A DNA stretch of 48,010 nucleotides from Streptococcus equinus (GCF_900101445.1 NZ_FNKE01000005.1:1-48010); one strand, 5' to 3'. Shown: positions 8,904 through 19,566, numbered from the stretch's first letter. Numbers and translations: made by a program. Notes: generated by a model from the sequence alone, not told the origin.

Positions 8904-11900
8904 ATGGATAAACGAATTTTCGTTGAGAAAAAATCAAATTTCAATATTAAAGCTCAAGCGCTTGTCAAAGAGCTTAAACATAATCTTCAATTAACAAGTT
9001 TGACTGATCTTCGTATCATTCAAGTTTATGATGTTTTTGGGCTAGACAAAGCACTTTTTGAACGTGCGGAAAAACATATTTTTTCTGAACAAGTAACAGA
9101 TAATATTTTGGCTGAAAGTGAATTGGTTGCTGAACTTGCTAATTATGCTTTCTTTGCGATTGAGTCGCTTCCTGGTCAATTTGACCAACGCGCAGCCTCA
9201 TCACAAGAAGCTTTGCTTTTGCTTGGTAGCGATAGTAACGTGACTGTTAATACTGCTCAACTTTATCTCGTTAATAAAGATATCGCAGCAGCTGAACTTG
9301 ATGCGGTTAAGAATTATTTGCTTAATCCTGTCGATTCTCGTTTTAAAGATATTACAACAGGAATTGCCCCACAGGCATTTTCAGAATCTGACAAAACAAT
9401 TCCAAATCTTGATTTCTTTAAAACTTATACTGCAGCAGAATTTGCTGACTACAAAGCTGAACAAGGTTTGGCGATGGAAGTTGATGACCTTGTTTTCATT
9501 CAAGATTATTTCAAATCAATCGGACGTGTGCCAACTGAAACTGAATTGAAAGTTTTAGACACTTATTGGTCAGACCACTGCCGTCACACAACCTTTGAAA
9601 CTGAGCTTAAACATATTGATTTCTCAGCGTCTAAATTCCAAAAACAATTGCAAGCAACTTATGATAAATACATTGCTATGCGTGATGAATTAGGTCGCTC
9701 TGAAAAACCACAAACATTGATGGATATGGCAACTATCTTTGGTCGTTACGAACGTGCTAATGGACGCTTGGATGACATGGAAGTGTCAGATGAAATCAAC
9801 GCATGTTCTGTTGAAATCGAAGTAGATGTGAATGGTGTTAAAGAACCTTGGCTTCTTATGTTCAAGAATGAAACACATAATCACCCAACAGAAATTGAAC
9901 CATTTGGTGGTGCTGCAACATGTATTGGTGGTGCTATTCGCGACCCATTGTCAGGACGTTCTTATGTTTACCAAGCTATGCGTATCTCAGGTGCTGGTGA
10001 TATCACAACACCAATTGCAGAAACTCGTCTTGGTAAATTGCCACAACAAGTGATTTCTAAAACAGCAGCTCATGGTTATTCTTCATATGGTAACCAAATC
10101 GGTCTTGCAACAACTTACGTTAAAGAATACTTCCACCCAGGATTTGTCGCTAAACGTATGGAGCTTGGAGCTGTTGTCGGTGCAGCTCCTAAAGGTAATG
10201 TTGTTCGTGAAAAACCAGAAGCTGGTGATGTGGTTATCCTTCTTGGTGGTAAAACTGGTCGTGACGGTGTCGGTGGTGCAACTGGTTCTTCTAAAGTTCA
10301 AACGGTTGAATCTGTTGAAACAGCTGGTGCAGAAGTACAAAAAGGTAATGCCATCGAAGAACGTAAAATTCAACGTCTTTTCCGTAATGGCAATGTGACT
10401 CGCCTCATCAAAAAATCAAATGACTTTGGTGCTGGTGGTGTCTGTGTTGCGATTGGTGAATTGGCTGATGGTCTTGAAATTGACCTTAATAAAGTGCCAC
10501 TTAAATACCAAGGGCTTAACGGAACTGAAATTGCTATTTCAGAATCACAAGAACGTATGGCTGTTGTGGTTCGTCCAAAAGATGTTGATGCTTTCGTAGC
10601 TGAATGTCATAAAGAAAATATCGATGCTGTTGTTGTTGCGACAGTTACAGAAAAACCAAACCTTGTCATGACTTGGAATGGTCAAACCATTGTCGATATT
10701 GAACGTCGTTTCCTTGATACTAACGGTGTGCGCGTGGTCGTTGATGCTGATATTGTTGACAGTCAAGTTGACATGCCAGAACAACGTACAACTTCAGCAG
10801 CAACACTCGTAGCTGATACAACTAAGGTTCTTTCAGACCTTAACCATGCTAGTCAAAAAGGTTTACAAACGATTTTTGATAGCTCTGTTGGTCGTTCAAC
10901 AGTTAACCATCCAATTGGTGGTCGTTACCAAATCACACCAACAGAAAGTTCTGTTCAAAAACTTCCTGTTCAAAATGGTGTAACAACAACAGCTTCAGTC
11001 ATGGCTCAAGGATTCAATCCTTACATTGCTGAATGGTCACCATATCACGGTGCTGCTTATGCTGTGATTGAAGCGACAGCACGTTTGGTGGCAACTGGAG
11101 CTAACTGGTCTAAAGCACGTTTCTCTTATCAAGAATACTTCCAACGTATGGATAAAAAAGCTGAACGCTTTGGTCAACCTGTCTCAGCTCTTCTTGGTTC
11201 AATCGAAGCTCAAATTCAACTTGGTTTGCCATCAATTGGTGGTAAAGATTCAATGTCTGGTACTTTTGAAGAATTGACAGTACCACCAACATTGGTTGCT
11301 TTTGGTGTAACAACAGCTGATAGCCGTAAAGTTCTTTCACCTGAATTTAAAGCAACTGGCGAAAATGTTTACTATATTCCAGGTCAAGCTATTTCACAAG
11401 ATATTGATTTTGACCTTATTAAAGCTAACTTCGCTAAATTTGAAGCCATTCAAAAAGCACATCACATTACAGCAGCGTCAGCTGTTAAATACGGTGGTGT
11501 GATGGAAAGCTTGGAACTTGCTAGCTTTGGTAACCATATCGGTGCTAAGGTTGAATTGGCCGAGCTTGCAACTAGCTTGACAGCACAACTCGGTGGCTTT
11601 ATCTTTACCTCAGCTGAAGAAATTGCTGACGCCGTTAAAATTGGTAAAACAACTGAAGACTTTACACTTACTGTCAACGGTGTCAACCTTGCTGGTGACA
11701 AACTTCTTTCAGCCTTTGAAGGAACACTTGAAGAAGTTTACCCAACTGAATTTGAACAAAGTACTAAGCTTGAAGATGTTCCAGCTGTCACTTCAGACGC
11801 TGTCATTAAAGCAAGTGAAAAAGTTGCTGAGCCACTTGTTTACATCCCAGTTTTCCCTGGTACAAACTCAGAATACGATTCAGCTAAAGCCTTTGAACAA

Positions 11901-12629
11901 GCTGGTGCAAAAGTTAATTTGGTACCATTTGTGACACTTAACGAAGCAGCAATTGAAGCTTCAGTTGATACAATGGTTGACAACATCAGTAAAGCTAACA
12001 TTATCTTCTTTGCTGGAGGATTCTCAGCCGCTGATGAACCAGATGGTTCTGCTAAATTCATCGTGAACATCTTACTTAACCAAAAAGTTCGCGCAGCTAT
12101 TGATAGCTTCATCGAAAAAGGTGGTCTTATCATTGGTATCTGTAATGGATTCCAAGCCCTTGTTAAATCAGGTCTTCTTCCATACGGTAACTTTGAAGAT
12201 GCTACTGAAACAAGTCCAACTCTTTTCTACAACGATGCTAACCAACACGTGGCGAAAATGGTTGAAACACGTATCGCAAATACAAACTCACCTTGGCTTG
12301 CTGGTGTTGAAGTTGGTGATGTTTACGCAATTCCAGTTTCACATGGTGAAGGTAAATTTGTTGTGACTGATGAAGAATTCGCTGAACTTCGTGACAACGG
12401 ACAAATCTTTAGTCAATACGTTGACTTTGATGGCAAACCAAGCATGGATTCTAAATACAATCCAAATGGCTCTGTGAATGCTATTGAAGGTATCACAAGC
12501 AAGAACGGACAAATCATCGGTAAGATGGGACACTCAGAACGTTACGAAGATGGTCTTTTCCAAAATATTCCAGGAAATAAAGACCAACACTTGTTCCGTA
12601 GCGCAGTTGAGTATTTCACTAAAGCTTAA
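8904..12629 (+). CDS. purL: FGAM synthase, single-chain (PurL)
   Basis: Converts FGAR, glutamine and ATP to FGAM. At 1241 residues it is the large single-chain form with PurS-like, synthetase and glutaminase parts fused, rather than the separate PurS, PurL and PurQ of Bacillus. The synthetase core shows SDHCRHTTFET and KNETHNHPTEIEPFGGAATCIGG. The C-terminal class I glutaminase has Cys1080 in IGICNGFQAL and a late HGEGKF. A one-mismatch DnaA box (12629-12637) overlaps its end. It follows purC and precedes purF in the same operon. Confidence 0.96.
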   Translation: MDKRIFVEKKSNFNIKAQALVKELKHNLQLTSLTDLRIIQVYDVFGLDKALFERAEKHIFSEQVTDNILAESELVAELANYAFFAIESLPGQFDQRAASSQEALLLLGSDSNVTVNTAQLYLVNKDIAAAELDAVKNYLLNPVDSRFKDITTGIAPQAFSESDKTIPNLDFFKTYTAAEFADYKAEQGLAMEVDDLVFIQDYFKSIGRVPTETELKVLDTYWSDHCRHTTFETELKHIDFSASKFQKQLQATYDKYIAMRDELGRSEKPQTLMDMATIFGRYERANGRLDDMEVSDEINACSVEIEVDVNGVKEPWLLMFKNETHNHPTEIEPFGGAATCIGGAIRDPLSGRSYVYQAMRISGAGDITTPIAETRLGKLPQQVISKTAAHGYSSYGNQIGLATTYVKEYFHPGFVAKRMELGAVVGAAPKGNVVREKPEAGDVVILLGGKTGRDGVGGATGSSKVQTVESVETAGAEVQKGNAIEERKIQRLFRNGNVTRLIKKSNDFGAGGVCVAIGELADGLEIDLNKVPLKYQGLNGTEIAISESQERMAVVVRPKDVDAFVAECHKENIDAVVVATVTEKPNLVMTWNGQTIVDIERRFLDTNGVRVVVDADIVDSQVDMPEQRTTSAATLVADTTKVLSDLNHASQKGLQTIFDSSVGRSTVNHPIGGRYQITPTESSVQKLPVQNGVTTTASVMAQGFNPYIAEWSPYHGAAYAVIEATARLVATGANWSKARFSYQEYFQRMDKKAERFGQPVSALLGSIEAQIQLGLPSIGGKDSMSGTFEELTVPPTLVAFGVTTADSRKVLSPEFKATGENVYYIPGQAISQDIDFDLIKANFAKFEAIQKAHHITAASAVKYGGVMESLELASFGNHIGAKVELAELATSLTAQLGGFIFTSAEEIADAVKIGKTTEDFTLTVNGVNLAGDKLLSAFEGTLEEVYPTEFEQSTKLEDVPAVTSDAVIKASEKVAEPLVYIPVFPGTNSEYDSAKAFEQAGAKVNLVPFVTLNEAAIEASVDTMVDNISKANIIFFAGGFSAADEPDGSAKFIVNILLNQKVRAAIDSFIEKGGLIIGICNGFQALVKSGLLPYGNFEDATETSPTLFYNDANQHVAKMVETRIANTNSPWLAGVEVGDVYAIPVSHGEGKFVVTDEEFAELRDNGQIFSQYVDFDGKPSMDSKYNPNGSVNAIEGITSKNGQIIGKMGHSERYEDGLFQNIPGNKDQHLFRSAVEYFTKA

Positions 12630-12661
12630 TATCCACAAAATATATTTTATAGAATTGATAG

Positions 12662-12689
12662 TGACAGGGTACGTGAGTACCTTTTGTCA
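12662..12689 (+). other. Hairpin between purL and purF
   Basis: GGTAC/GTACC with a GTGA loop, closed further out by TGACA/TGTCA, sits in the 108-base gap before purF. Only four T follow the inner stem, so it is at best a weak attenuator or an mRNA-processing structure. Confidence 0.35.
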
Positions 12690-12737
12690 ACTTATCAGAG
12701 AAAAATTCTGACGAGTAAATTTAGGTAATAAAAAAGA

Positions 12738-14201
12738 ATGACATACGAAGTTAAATCTCTTAATGAAGAGTGTGGTGTGTTTGGGATTTGGGGACATCCT
12801 CAAGCTGCTCACGTCACTTATTTTGGGCTCCACAGTCTTCAACACCGCGGTCAAGAAGGTGCTGGTATTGTAACTAACGATAACGGTAAACTGCTTCAAC
12901 ATCGCAATACAGGTCTCCTTTCAGATGTGTTTAAAAATCCTGCTGATTTGGAAAAATTGACAGGGACTGCAGCTATCGGTCACGTTCGTTACGCGACTGC
13001 TGGCTCAGCATCTATTAATAACATCCAACCTTTCCTTTACAACTTCACAGACGAACAGTTTGGTCTTTGCCACAATGGTAATTTGACAAATGCCGTATCT
13101 TTGAAAAAAGAACTTGAAGATGAAGGTGCTATTTTCAACGCATCATCAGATACTGAAATTTTGATGCATTTGATTCGTCGTAGCCACAATCCAGAGTTCC
13201 TTGGGAAAGTTAAAGAAGCTCTTAACACTGTCAAAGGTGGCTTTGCTTATCTGTTGATGACAAAAGATAAGTTAATTGCTGCGCTTGATCCAAATGGTTT
13301 CCGTCCATTGTCAATTGGTCAAATGGAAAATGGTGCTTGGGTGGTTTCAAGTGAAACATGTGCTTTTGAAGTAATTGGTGCTAAGTGGGTTCGTGATGTA
13401 AAACCTGGTGAAATGGTGATTATCGATGACAGTGGTATTCGCTATGACTCTTACACAAATGACACTCAACTTGCCATTTGTTCAATGGAATACATTTACT
13501 TTGCCCGCCCTGATAGCGACATTTACGGTGTCAATGTTCACACAGCTCGTAAAAATATGGGGAAACGTTTGGCACAAGAGTTTCATCATGAAGCTGATAT
13601 CGTTGTAGGGGTGCCAAATTCATCACTTTCAGCAGCCATGGGATTTGCTGAAGAATCAGGTCTTCCTAATGAAATGGGCTTGGTGAAAAACCAATACACA
13701 CAACGTACCTTCATTCAACCGACACAAGAATTGCGTGAGCAAGGTGTTCGTATGAAACTTTCAGCTGTTTCAGGTGTTGTTAAAGGTAAGCGCGTGGTCA
13801 TGGTAGATGATTCTATCGTACGTGGAACAACTTCACGTCGTATCGTTCGTCTTCTTCGTGAAGCTGGTGCAACAGAAGTTCATGTGGCAATCGGTAGTCC
13901 AGAGTTGAAATACCCATGTTTCTACGGTATCGACATTCAAAATCGTCGTGAATTGATTTCGGCTAATCATACCAAAGATGAAGTTTGTGAAATTATCGGT
14001 GCAGATAGTCTAACTTACTTGTCAATTGATGGTTTGATTGAATCAATCGGTCTTGATACAGATGCTCCAAATGGTGGTCTTTGTGTGGCATACTTTGACG
14101 GTAAGTACCCAACACCACTCTATGATTATGAAGAAGCATACCTCAAGAGCTTGGAAGAAAAAACAAGTTTCTATATTCACGAAGTTAATGAGAATAAATA
14201 G
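12738..14201 (+). CDS. purF: Amidophosphoribosyltransferase
   Basis: The committed step of purine synthesis: PRPP plus glutamine to phosphoribosylamine. The N-terminal Ntn glutaminase nucleophile is Cys12 in [11 protein letters not shown], so an 11-residue propeptide must be removed. [19 protein letters not shown] and CHNGNLTN follow. The PRPP loop [16 protein letters not shown] lies in the C-terminal half. It is 487 residues, normal for this family. The start ATG 12738 has only a weak purine stretch before it, after the 108-base structured gap. Confidence 0.95.
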   Translation: MTYEVKSLNEECGVFGIWGHPQAAHVTYFGLHSLQHRGQEGAGIVTNDNGKLLQHRNTGLLSDVFKNPADLEKLTGTAAIGHVRYATAGSASINNIQPFLYNFTDEQFGLCHNGNLTNAVSLKKELEDEGAIFNASSDTEILMHLIRRSHNPEFLGKVKEALNTVKGGFAYLLMTKDKLIAALDPNGFRPLSIGQMENGAWVVSSETCAFEVIGAKWVRDVKPGEMVIIDDSGIRYDSYTNDTQLAICSMEYIYFARPDSDIYGVNVHTARKNMGKRLAQEFHHEADIVVGVPNSSLSAAMGFAEESGLPNEMGLVKNQYTQRTFIQPTQELREQGVRMKLSAVSGVVKGKRVVMVDDSIVRGTTSRRIVRLLREAGATEVHVAIGSPELKYPCFYGIDIQNRRELISANHTKDEVCEIIGADSLTYLSIDGLIESIGLDTDAPNGGLCVAYFDGKYPTPLYDYEEAYLKSLEEKTSFYIHEVNENK

Positions 14202-14228
14202 CTTTTGGTTAGAGGAAGGAACAATGTA

Positions 14229-14660
14229 ATGCAAGAATTTGGTTTGTCCATGCTATGGTATTGGTTGGCTTATATTGTAGTGACTTTTATCTTTGGTGTA
14301 GGACATACGGTCTTTAATATTGTTGTTCTTAAAATGTCATCGATGGCTGATGGTCCAGGTATGGGAGAAGGTTACGAAGCAACTAAGCCTTGGCACCCAC
14401 TATATAATATTTTAATTTTCCCTATTGCTGCTTATATGTATTTATTTACTTTACCAGTAGTTACGCTGTATGAAGTGGTTCTAACATCACTACTCTGGGG
14501 AACATTAACTATAATTGTCGATGTTGTTGGGTGGGTAATTATTAAACACCCATGGTCGTTGACTTTTAAGGAGTTTTATATTGATTATCAGCCATGGATT
14601 ACATTGATTTATCTAGCCATCTATATTAGTCCATTTTTGGCATATTTAGCTATGATGTAG
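14229..14660 (+). CDS. Small membrane protein inside the pur operon
   Basis: I do not recognise a named family. The 143 residues form about four membrane segments (roughly 9-31, 55-75, 80-105 and 122-142) separated by short loops, one with MSSMADGPGMGEGYEATKPWH. It sits between purF and purM in the same direction with no terminator, so it is probably co-transcribed. ATG 14229 is the likely start; the frame is open back to TTG 14205 but the ribosome-binding site AGAGGAAGGA lies within that extension. An overlapping ATG-TAA start-stop pair (14224-14229) sits immediately before it. A role in purine transport or metabolism is only suggested by position. Confidence 0.7.
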   Translation: MQEFGLSMLWYWLAYIVVTFIFGVGHTVFNIVVLKMSSMADGPGMGEGYEATKPWHPLYNILIFPIAAYMYLFTLPVVTLYEVVLTSLLWGTLTIIVDVVGWVIIKHPWSLTFKEFYIDYQPWITLIYLAIYISPFLAYLAMM

Positions 14661-14751
14661 AAATGGTCAACGATACTTTGGAAAATTCAAATAAACTTAT
14701 CTGGAAAAATGTTTAAATAGCTCTGCTATTTCCCAAAAAGGAGAAAATATT

Positions 14752-15771
14752 ATGTCAAAAAATGCTTACGCTCAGTCTGGTGTTGATGTTGAAGCGGGTT
14801 ATGAAGTTGTTGCACGTATCAAAAAACACGTGGCACGTACTGAACGTGCTGGTGTTATGGGCGCTCTTGGTGGTTTTGGTGGTATGTTTGATCTTACTAA
14901 AACTGGCGTTAAAGAACCTGTTTTGATTTCAGGAACTGATGGTGTGGGAACAAAACTCATGCTTGCCATTAAATACGACAAACACGATACCATTGGTCAA
15001 GACTGTGTGGCGATGTGTGTCAATGATATCATTGCTGCTGGTGCAGAACCACTTTACTTCCTAGATTACATCGCAACTGGTAAAAATGAACCTGCAAAAC
15101 TTGAACAAGTCGTTGCAGGTGTTGCTGAAGGTTGTGTGCAATCTGGTGCAGCTCTTATCGGTGGTGAAACTGCTGAAATGCCTGGTATGTACGGCGAAGA
15201 TGATTATGATTTGGCTGGTTTTGCAGTAGGTGTTGCTGAAAAATCACAAATCATTGATGGTTCAAAAGTTTCTGATGGCGACGTTCTTCTTGGACTTGCT
15301 TCAAGCGGTATTCACTCAAATGGTTACTCACTTGTTCGTCGAGTTTTTGCTGATTATTCAGGTGAAGAAGTTCTTCCAGAACTTGAAGGTAAAAAATTGA
15401 AAGAAGTTCTTCTTGAACCAACTCGTATCTACGTTAAAGCGGTGCTTCCACTTATCAAAGAAGAATTGGTCAATGGTATTGCCCACATCACTGGTGGTGG
15501 TTTCATTGAAAATGTTCCACGTATGTTCGCTGATGACTTGGCTGCTGAAATTGAAGAAGACAAAATTCCAGTTCTTCCAATTTTCAAAGCTCTTGAAAAA
15601 TATGGCAACATCAAACACGAAGAAATGTTTGAAATCTTCAACATGGGTATTGGTTTGATGATGGCAGTTAGCCCTGACAAAGTTGAACGCGTGAAAGAAT
15701 TGCTTGACGAACCAGTTTACGAACTTGGTCGCATCGTTAAAAAAGCAGATGCAAGTGTGGTGATTAAATAA
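14752..15771 (+). CDS. purM: AIR synthetase (FGAM cyclo-ligase)
   Basis: Closes the imidazole ring: FGAM plus ATP gives AIR. The 339 residues match the family, with [34 protein letters not shown] and [13 protein letters not shown] visible. AAAAGGAG precedes the ATG. The stop overlaps the ATG of purN by one base. Confidence 0.96.
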   Translation: MSKNAYAQSGVDVEAGYEVVARIKKHVARTERAGVMGALGGFGGMFDLTKTGVKEPVLISGTDGVGTKLMLAIKYDKHDTIGQDCVAMCVNDIIAAGAEPLYFLDYIATGKNEPAKLEQVVAGVAEGCVQSGAALIGGETAEMPGMYGEDDYDLAGFAVGVAEKSQIIDGSKVSDGDVLLGLASSGIHSNGYSLVRRVFADYSGEEVLPELEGKKLKEVLLEPTRIYVKAVLPLIKEELVNGIAHITGGGFIENVPRMFADDLAAEIEEDKIPVLPIFKALEKYGNIKHEEMFEIFNMGIGLMMAVSPDKVERVKELLDEPVYELGRIVKKADASVVIK

Positions 15772-16322
15772 TGAAAAAAATCGCAGTATTTGCGAGTGGT
15801 AACGGGTCAAATTTTCAAGTTATTGCTGAGCAGTTTCCGGTTGAGTTTGTCTTTTCAGACCATCGAGATGCTTATGTCTTAGAACGTGCTGAAAAACTGG
15901 GTGTAACAGCTCATACTTTTGAACTGAAAGAGTTTGACAGTAAAGCAGCTTACGAAGAAGCGATTGTGGCTTTACTTGAAAAATATGACATTGATTTGGT
16001 TTGCTTGGCTGGCTATATGAAAATTGTTGGACCGACTTTGTTAAAAGCTTACGAAGGTCGTATTATCAATATTCATCCAGCTTACTTGCCTGAATTTCCA
16101 GGTGCTCATGGTATTGATGATGCTTGGGAAGCAGGAGTTGACCAATCTGGCGTTACCATTCATTGGGTTGACAGTGGTGTCGATACAGGGACAGTGATTA
16201 AACAAGTTCGTGTGCCTCGTCTAGCAGGTGATACCATTGAAAGCTTTGAAGCTCGCATTCATGAAAATGAGTATAAGCTTTATCCTGAGGTTTTAGAGAG
16301 CTTGGGAGTTGAGAAAAAGTAA
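15771..16322 (+). CDS. purN: GAR transformylase
   Basis: Transfers a formyl group from 10-formyltetrahydrofolate to glycinamide ribonucleotide. The 183 residues carry the active-site stretch NIHPAYLPEFPGAHG and the later HWVDSGVDTGTVI (catalytic Asn, His and Asp). The ATG shares its A with the purM stop, so translation is coupled. Confidence 0.95.
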   Translation: MKKIAVFASGNGSNFQVIAEQFPVEFVFSDHRDAYVLERAEKLGVTAHTFELKEFDSKAAYEEAIVALLEKYDIDLVCLAGYMKIVGPTLLKAYEGRIINIHPAYLPEFPGAHGIDDAWEAGVDQSGVTIHWVDSGVDTGTVIKQVRVPRLAGDTIESFEARIHENEYKLYPEVLESLGVEKK

Positions 16323-16393
16323 TCTCAAAAGTTAGATTTTGTGATAACTTTGAAGGCTAAACATAACAGTAACATCTTTTTAAAGGAGAAAAA

Positions 16394-17941
16394 ATGACAA
16401 AACGTGCACTAATTAGTGTTTCTGACAAAGCGGGCATTGTTGAATTTGCTCAAGAATTGAAAAAACTTGGTTGGGATATCATCTCAACTGGTGGAACAAA
16501 AGTTGCTCTTGATAAAGCAGGTGTTGACACTATTGCGATTGATGATGTAACTGGTTTTCCAGAAATGATGGATGGACGTGTGAAGACACTTCACCCAAAT
16601 ATCCACGGTGGTCTTTTGGCTCGTCGTGACCTTGATAGCCACCTTCAAGCAGCAAAAGATAATCACATTGAATTGATTGACCTTGTTGTGGTTAACCTTT
16701 ACCCATTCAAAGAAACAATCTTGAAACCAGATGTGACTTACGCTGATGCGGTTGAAAACATTGATATCGGTGGTCCTTCAATGCTTCGCTCTGCAGCTAA
16801 AAACCACGCTAGTGTTACAGTTGTTGTTGACCCAGCTGATTACGCTGTTGTTTTGGATGAATTGTCAGCTAATGGTGAAACAACATTTGAAACGCGTCAA
16901 CGTTTGGCAGCGAAAGTCTTCCGTCACACAGCTGCATACGATGCTTTGATTGCGGAATACTTTACAAAACAAGTTGGTGAAACAAAACCTGAAAAACTTA
17001 CCATCACTTACGATCTTAAACAACCAATGCGTTATGGTGAAAACCCACAACAAGATGCGGATTTCTACCAAAAAGCATTGCCAACAGATTACTCAATTGC
17101 TTCTGCTAAACAATTGAACGGTAAAGAATTGTCATTTAATAACATCCGTGATGCTGATGCAGCTATTCGTATCATCCGTGATTTCAAGGACCGTCCAACT
17201 GTTGTTGCTCTTAAACACATGAACCCATGTGGTATTGGACAAGCTGATGACATTGAAACTGCTTGGGATTACGCTTATGAATCAGACCCAGTATCAATCT
17301 TTGGTGGTATTGTTGTGCTTAACCGTGAAGTTGACGCTGCAACAGCTAAGAAAATGCACGCTATCTTCCTTGAAATCATCATTGCTCCAAGTTATTCTGA
17401 TGAAGCTCTTGAAATCTTGACAACTAAGAAGAAAAACATGCGAATTCTTCAATTGCCATTTGACGCTCAAGAAGCTAGCCAAGTTGAAAAAGAATACACT
17501 GGCGTTGTTGGTGGACTTTTGGTTCAAAACCAAGATGTTATCGAAGAAAATCCAGCAGATTGGAAAGTTGTCACAAAACGTCAACCAACTGAACAAGAAA
17601 AAGCTGCGCTTGAATTTGCTTGGAAATCAATCAAATACGTTAAATCTAACGGTATCATCGTAACAAATGACCACATGACACTTGGTGTTGGTCCTGGTCA
17701 AACAAACCGTGTGGCTTCAGTACGTATTGCCCTTGATCAAGCCAAAGACCGTCTTGATGGTGCTGTCCTTGCTAGTGATGCTTTCTTCCCATTTGCGGAC
17801 AACGTTGAAGAAATTGCTGCCGCAGGTGTGAAAGCTATCATCCAACCTGGTGGTTCAGTTCGTGACCAAGAATCTATCGACATGGCTGATAAATATGGCA
17901 TTGCCATGGTATTTACAGGTGTTCGTCACTTCCGCCACTAA
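16394..17941 (+). CDS. purH: AICAR transformylase / IMP cyclohydrolase
   Basis: A bifunctional 515-residue enzyme for the last two steps to IMP. The N-terminal cyclohydrolase (about 1-195) has [13 protein letters not shown] and GGLLARR. The C-terminal formyltransferase has NIRDADAA and the KHMNPCG active site, ending in GVRHFRH. AAAGGAG precedes the ATG after a 71-base gap from purN. A strong terminator follows, so this is the end of the first purine transcript. Confidence 0.96.
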   Translation: MTKRALISVSDKAGIVEFAQELKKLGWDIISTGGTKVALDKAGVDTIAIDDVTGFPEMMDGRVKTLHPNIHGGLLARRDLDSHLQAAKDNHIELIDLVVVNLYPFKETILKPDVTYADAVENIDIGGPSMLRSAAKNHASVTVVVDPADYAVVLDELSANGETTFETRQRLAAKVFRHTAAYDALIAEYFTKQVGETKPEKLTITYDLKQPMRYGENPQQDADFYQKALPTDYSIASAKQLNGKELSFNNIRDADAAIRIIRDFKDRPTVVALKHMNPCGIGQADDIETAWDYAYESDPVSIFGGIVVLNREVDAATAKKMHAIFLEIIIAPSYSDEALEILTTKKKNMRILQLPFDAQEASQVEKEYTGVVGGLLVQNQDVIEENPADWKVVTKRQPTEQEKAALEFAWKSIKYVKSNGIIVTNDHMTLGVGPGQTNRVASVRIALDQAKDRLDGAVLASDAFFPFADNVEEIAAAGVKAIIQPGGSVRDQESIDMADKYGIAMVFTGVRHFRH

Positions 17942-17978
17942 GATAAATAGGCAAACTTCCCTTAATAAATATTTCATG

Positions 17979-18009
17979 AAGCATCTTGGCTAAGGCTAGG
18001 ATGCTTTTA
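17979..18009 (+). terminator. purH terminator
   Basis: A 12-bp stem AAGCATCTTGGC / GCTAGGATGCTT with loop TAAG and a short T run closes the purC-purH operon. Confidence 0.8.
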
Positions 18010-18032
18010 CTTTAAGCTTTTTGAAAGTTATG

Positions 18033-18137
18033 CTTAAGTCTCACTTAAGTAAGGCTTTCTATACTAACAATAACTCCTAAATAAACTTTTTTTCATAATC
18101 CAACCAAGTCCCAGTCTATCTAGATTGGGATTTTTTT
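18033..18137 (+). ncRNA. CiaR-controlled small RNA (csRNA), copy A
   Basis: The promoter has the CiaR-type direct repeat CTTAAG-N5-CTTAAG (18033-18049), ten bases, then TATACT (18060-18065). The predicted RNA runs from about 18072 to 18137. It ends in a 9-bp stem (18109-18117 with 18122-18130) and seven T. It contains the U-rich stretch followed by CATAATCC found in the two other copies, able to pair with a ribosome-binding site and AUG. In pneumococcus CiaRH drives five such csRNAs that lower translation of targets such as comC. Box, spacing and terminator all agree, but length and activity are predicted. Together with the purH terminator and the purD promoter it accounts for the purH-purD gap. 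Confidence 0.8.
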
Positions 18138-18181
18138 ATTTTTATGGTATTTTTTCTAAACTTATCACAGGATTTTCATCT

Positions 18182-18205
18182 ATTTCCGAACAAATATGTT
18201 ATAAT
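18182..18205 (+). promoter_or_regulatory. purD promoter with PurBox
   Basis: The extended -10 TGTTATAAT (hexamer 18200-18205) has no recognisable -35. In its place lies ATTTCCGAACAAA (18182-18194), 12 of 13 positions of the lactococcal PurR box AWWWCCGAACWWT. PurR responds to PRPP. A box over the -35 region fits repression better than the far-upstream activation known in Lactococcus; that reading is inference. Confidence 0.75.
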
Positions 18206-18303
18206 ATATCTAGATAATTCGTGAAAATATTTTGTTTTTACGTGCTTTGTTGATTTTGGAGCTTGGGCTCCTGTGATTGTTTTCTATTGAGGTATTTTTA
18301 CTT

Positions 18304-19566
18304 ATGAAACTTTTAGTTGTTGGCTCTGGCGGGCGTGAGCACGCTATTGCTAAGAAGTTGTTGGAATCTCCTCAAGTGAGCCAGGTTTTCGTAGCACCTG
18401 GAAATGATGGGATGACACTTGATGGACTTGATTTGGTAAATATCGGAATTTCCGAACATTCTAAGCTTATTGACTTTGCAAAAGCAAATGATATCGCTTG
18501 GGCATTTATCGGACCTGATGATGCTCTGGCTGCAGGAATCGTTGATGATTTTAATGCTGCAGGCTTGAAAGCCTTCGGTCCAAGTAAAGCAGCTGCGGAG
18601 CTTGAATGGTCTAAAGACTTTGCTAAATCAATCATGGCTAAATACCATGTTCCAACAGCGGCTTACAGCACTTTCTCAGATTTTGAGCAAGCAAAGAGCT
18701 ATATCGAAGAACATGGTGCACCGATTGTTGTCAAAGCTGATGGTTTGGCTTTGGGTAAAGGTGTGGTAGTTGCTGAAACAGTTGAGCAAGCTGTGGAAGC
18801 TGCACATGAAATGTTGCTTGATAATAAATTTGGTGATTCTGGTGGGCGTGTGGTTATTGAAGAATTCCTTGATGGCGAAGAATTCTCATTGTTTGCTTTT
18901 GTCAATGGCGATAACTTCTATATCATGCCAACTGCGCAAGACCACAAACGTGCTTTTGATGGTGATAAAGGTCCTAATACTGGTGGTATGGGAGCTTACG
19001 CACCGGTACCACATTTGCCACAAAGTGTTGTTGATACAGCCGTTGAAACAATCGTTAAGCCTGTTCTTAATGGCATGATTGCTGAAGGACGTCCATACCT
19101 TGGTGTTCTTTATGCAGGACTTATTTTAACGGCTGATGGTCCTAAAGTTATTGAATTTAATTCACGCTTTGGTGACCCTGAAACTCAAGTTATCTTGCCA
19201 CGTTTGACATCTGATTTCGCTCAAAACATTACTGATATTCTAGATGGTAAAGAGCCAGAAATCACTTGGACTGACAAGGGTGTGACTTTGGGTGTGGTAG
19301 TTGCCTCAGAAGGTTACCCAGTTGCCTATGAAAAAGGTGTTCGTCTTCCAGAAAAAACATCAGGTGATGTGATTACTTATTACGCAGGAGCTAAGTTCGC
19401 TGATGATAAAGCTTTGCTTTCAAACGGCGGACGTGTATACATGTTAGTTACAACAGAAGCTGACGTAAAATCTGCTCAAGATGTTATTTATGCAGAGCTT
19501 GCTAAGCAAGATACAACAGGTCTTTTCTATCGCAACGATATCGGAAGTAAAGCTCTTGGACGTTAA
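18304..19566 (+). CDS. purD: GAR synthetase
   Basis: An ATP-grasp enzyme of 420 residues joining glycine to phosphoribosylamine. Visible are the N-terminal LLVVGSGGREHAI, KADGLALGKGVVVAE in the ATP-grasp domain, GGMGAYAPVP and EFNSRFGDPETQ (metal ligands). ATG 18304 is chosen because GAGG lies 10 bases before it; the frame is open back to 18277. Codons 49-53 (bases 18448-18460) contain an exact PurBox. The gene begins the second purine transcript (purD to purB). Confidence 0.95.
   Translation: MKLLVVGSGGREHAIAKKLLESPQVSQVFVAPGNDGMTLDGLDLVNIGISEHSKLIDFAKANDIAWAFIGPDDALAAGIVDDFNAAGLKAFGPSKAAAELEWSKDFAKSIMAKYHVPTAAYSTFSDFEQAKSYIEEHGAPIVVKADGLALGKGVVVAETVEQAVEAAHEMLLDNKFGDSGGRVVIEEFLDGEEFSLFAFVNGDNFYIMPTAQDHKRAFDGDKGPNTGGMGAYAPVPHLPQSVVDTAVETIVKPVLNGMIAEGRPYLGVLYAGLILTADGPKVIEFNSRFGDPETQVILPRLTSDFAQNITDILDGKEPEITWTDKGVTLGVVVASEGYPVAYEKGVRLPEKTSGDVITYYAGAKFADDKALLSNGGRVYMLVTTEADVKSAQDVIYAELAKQDTTGLFYRNDIGSKALGR

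Noticed and set aside
12629..12637. Third DnaA box
   Set aside because: ATATCCACA has one mismatch and stands alone at the purL stop, so it was not counted with the exact pair.
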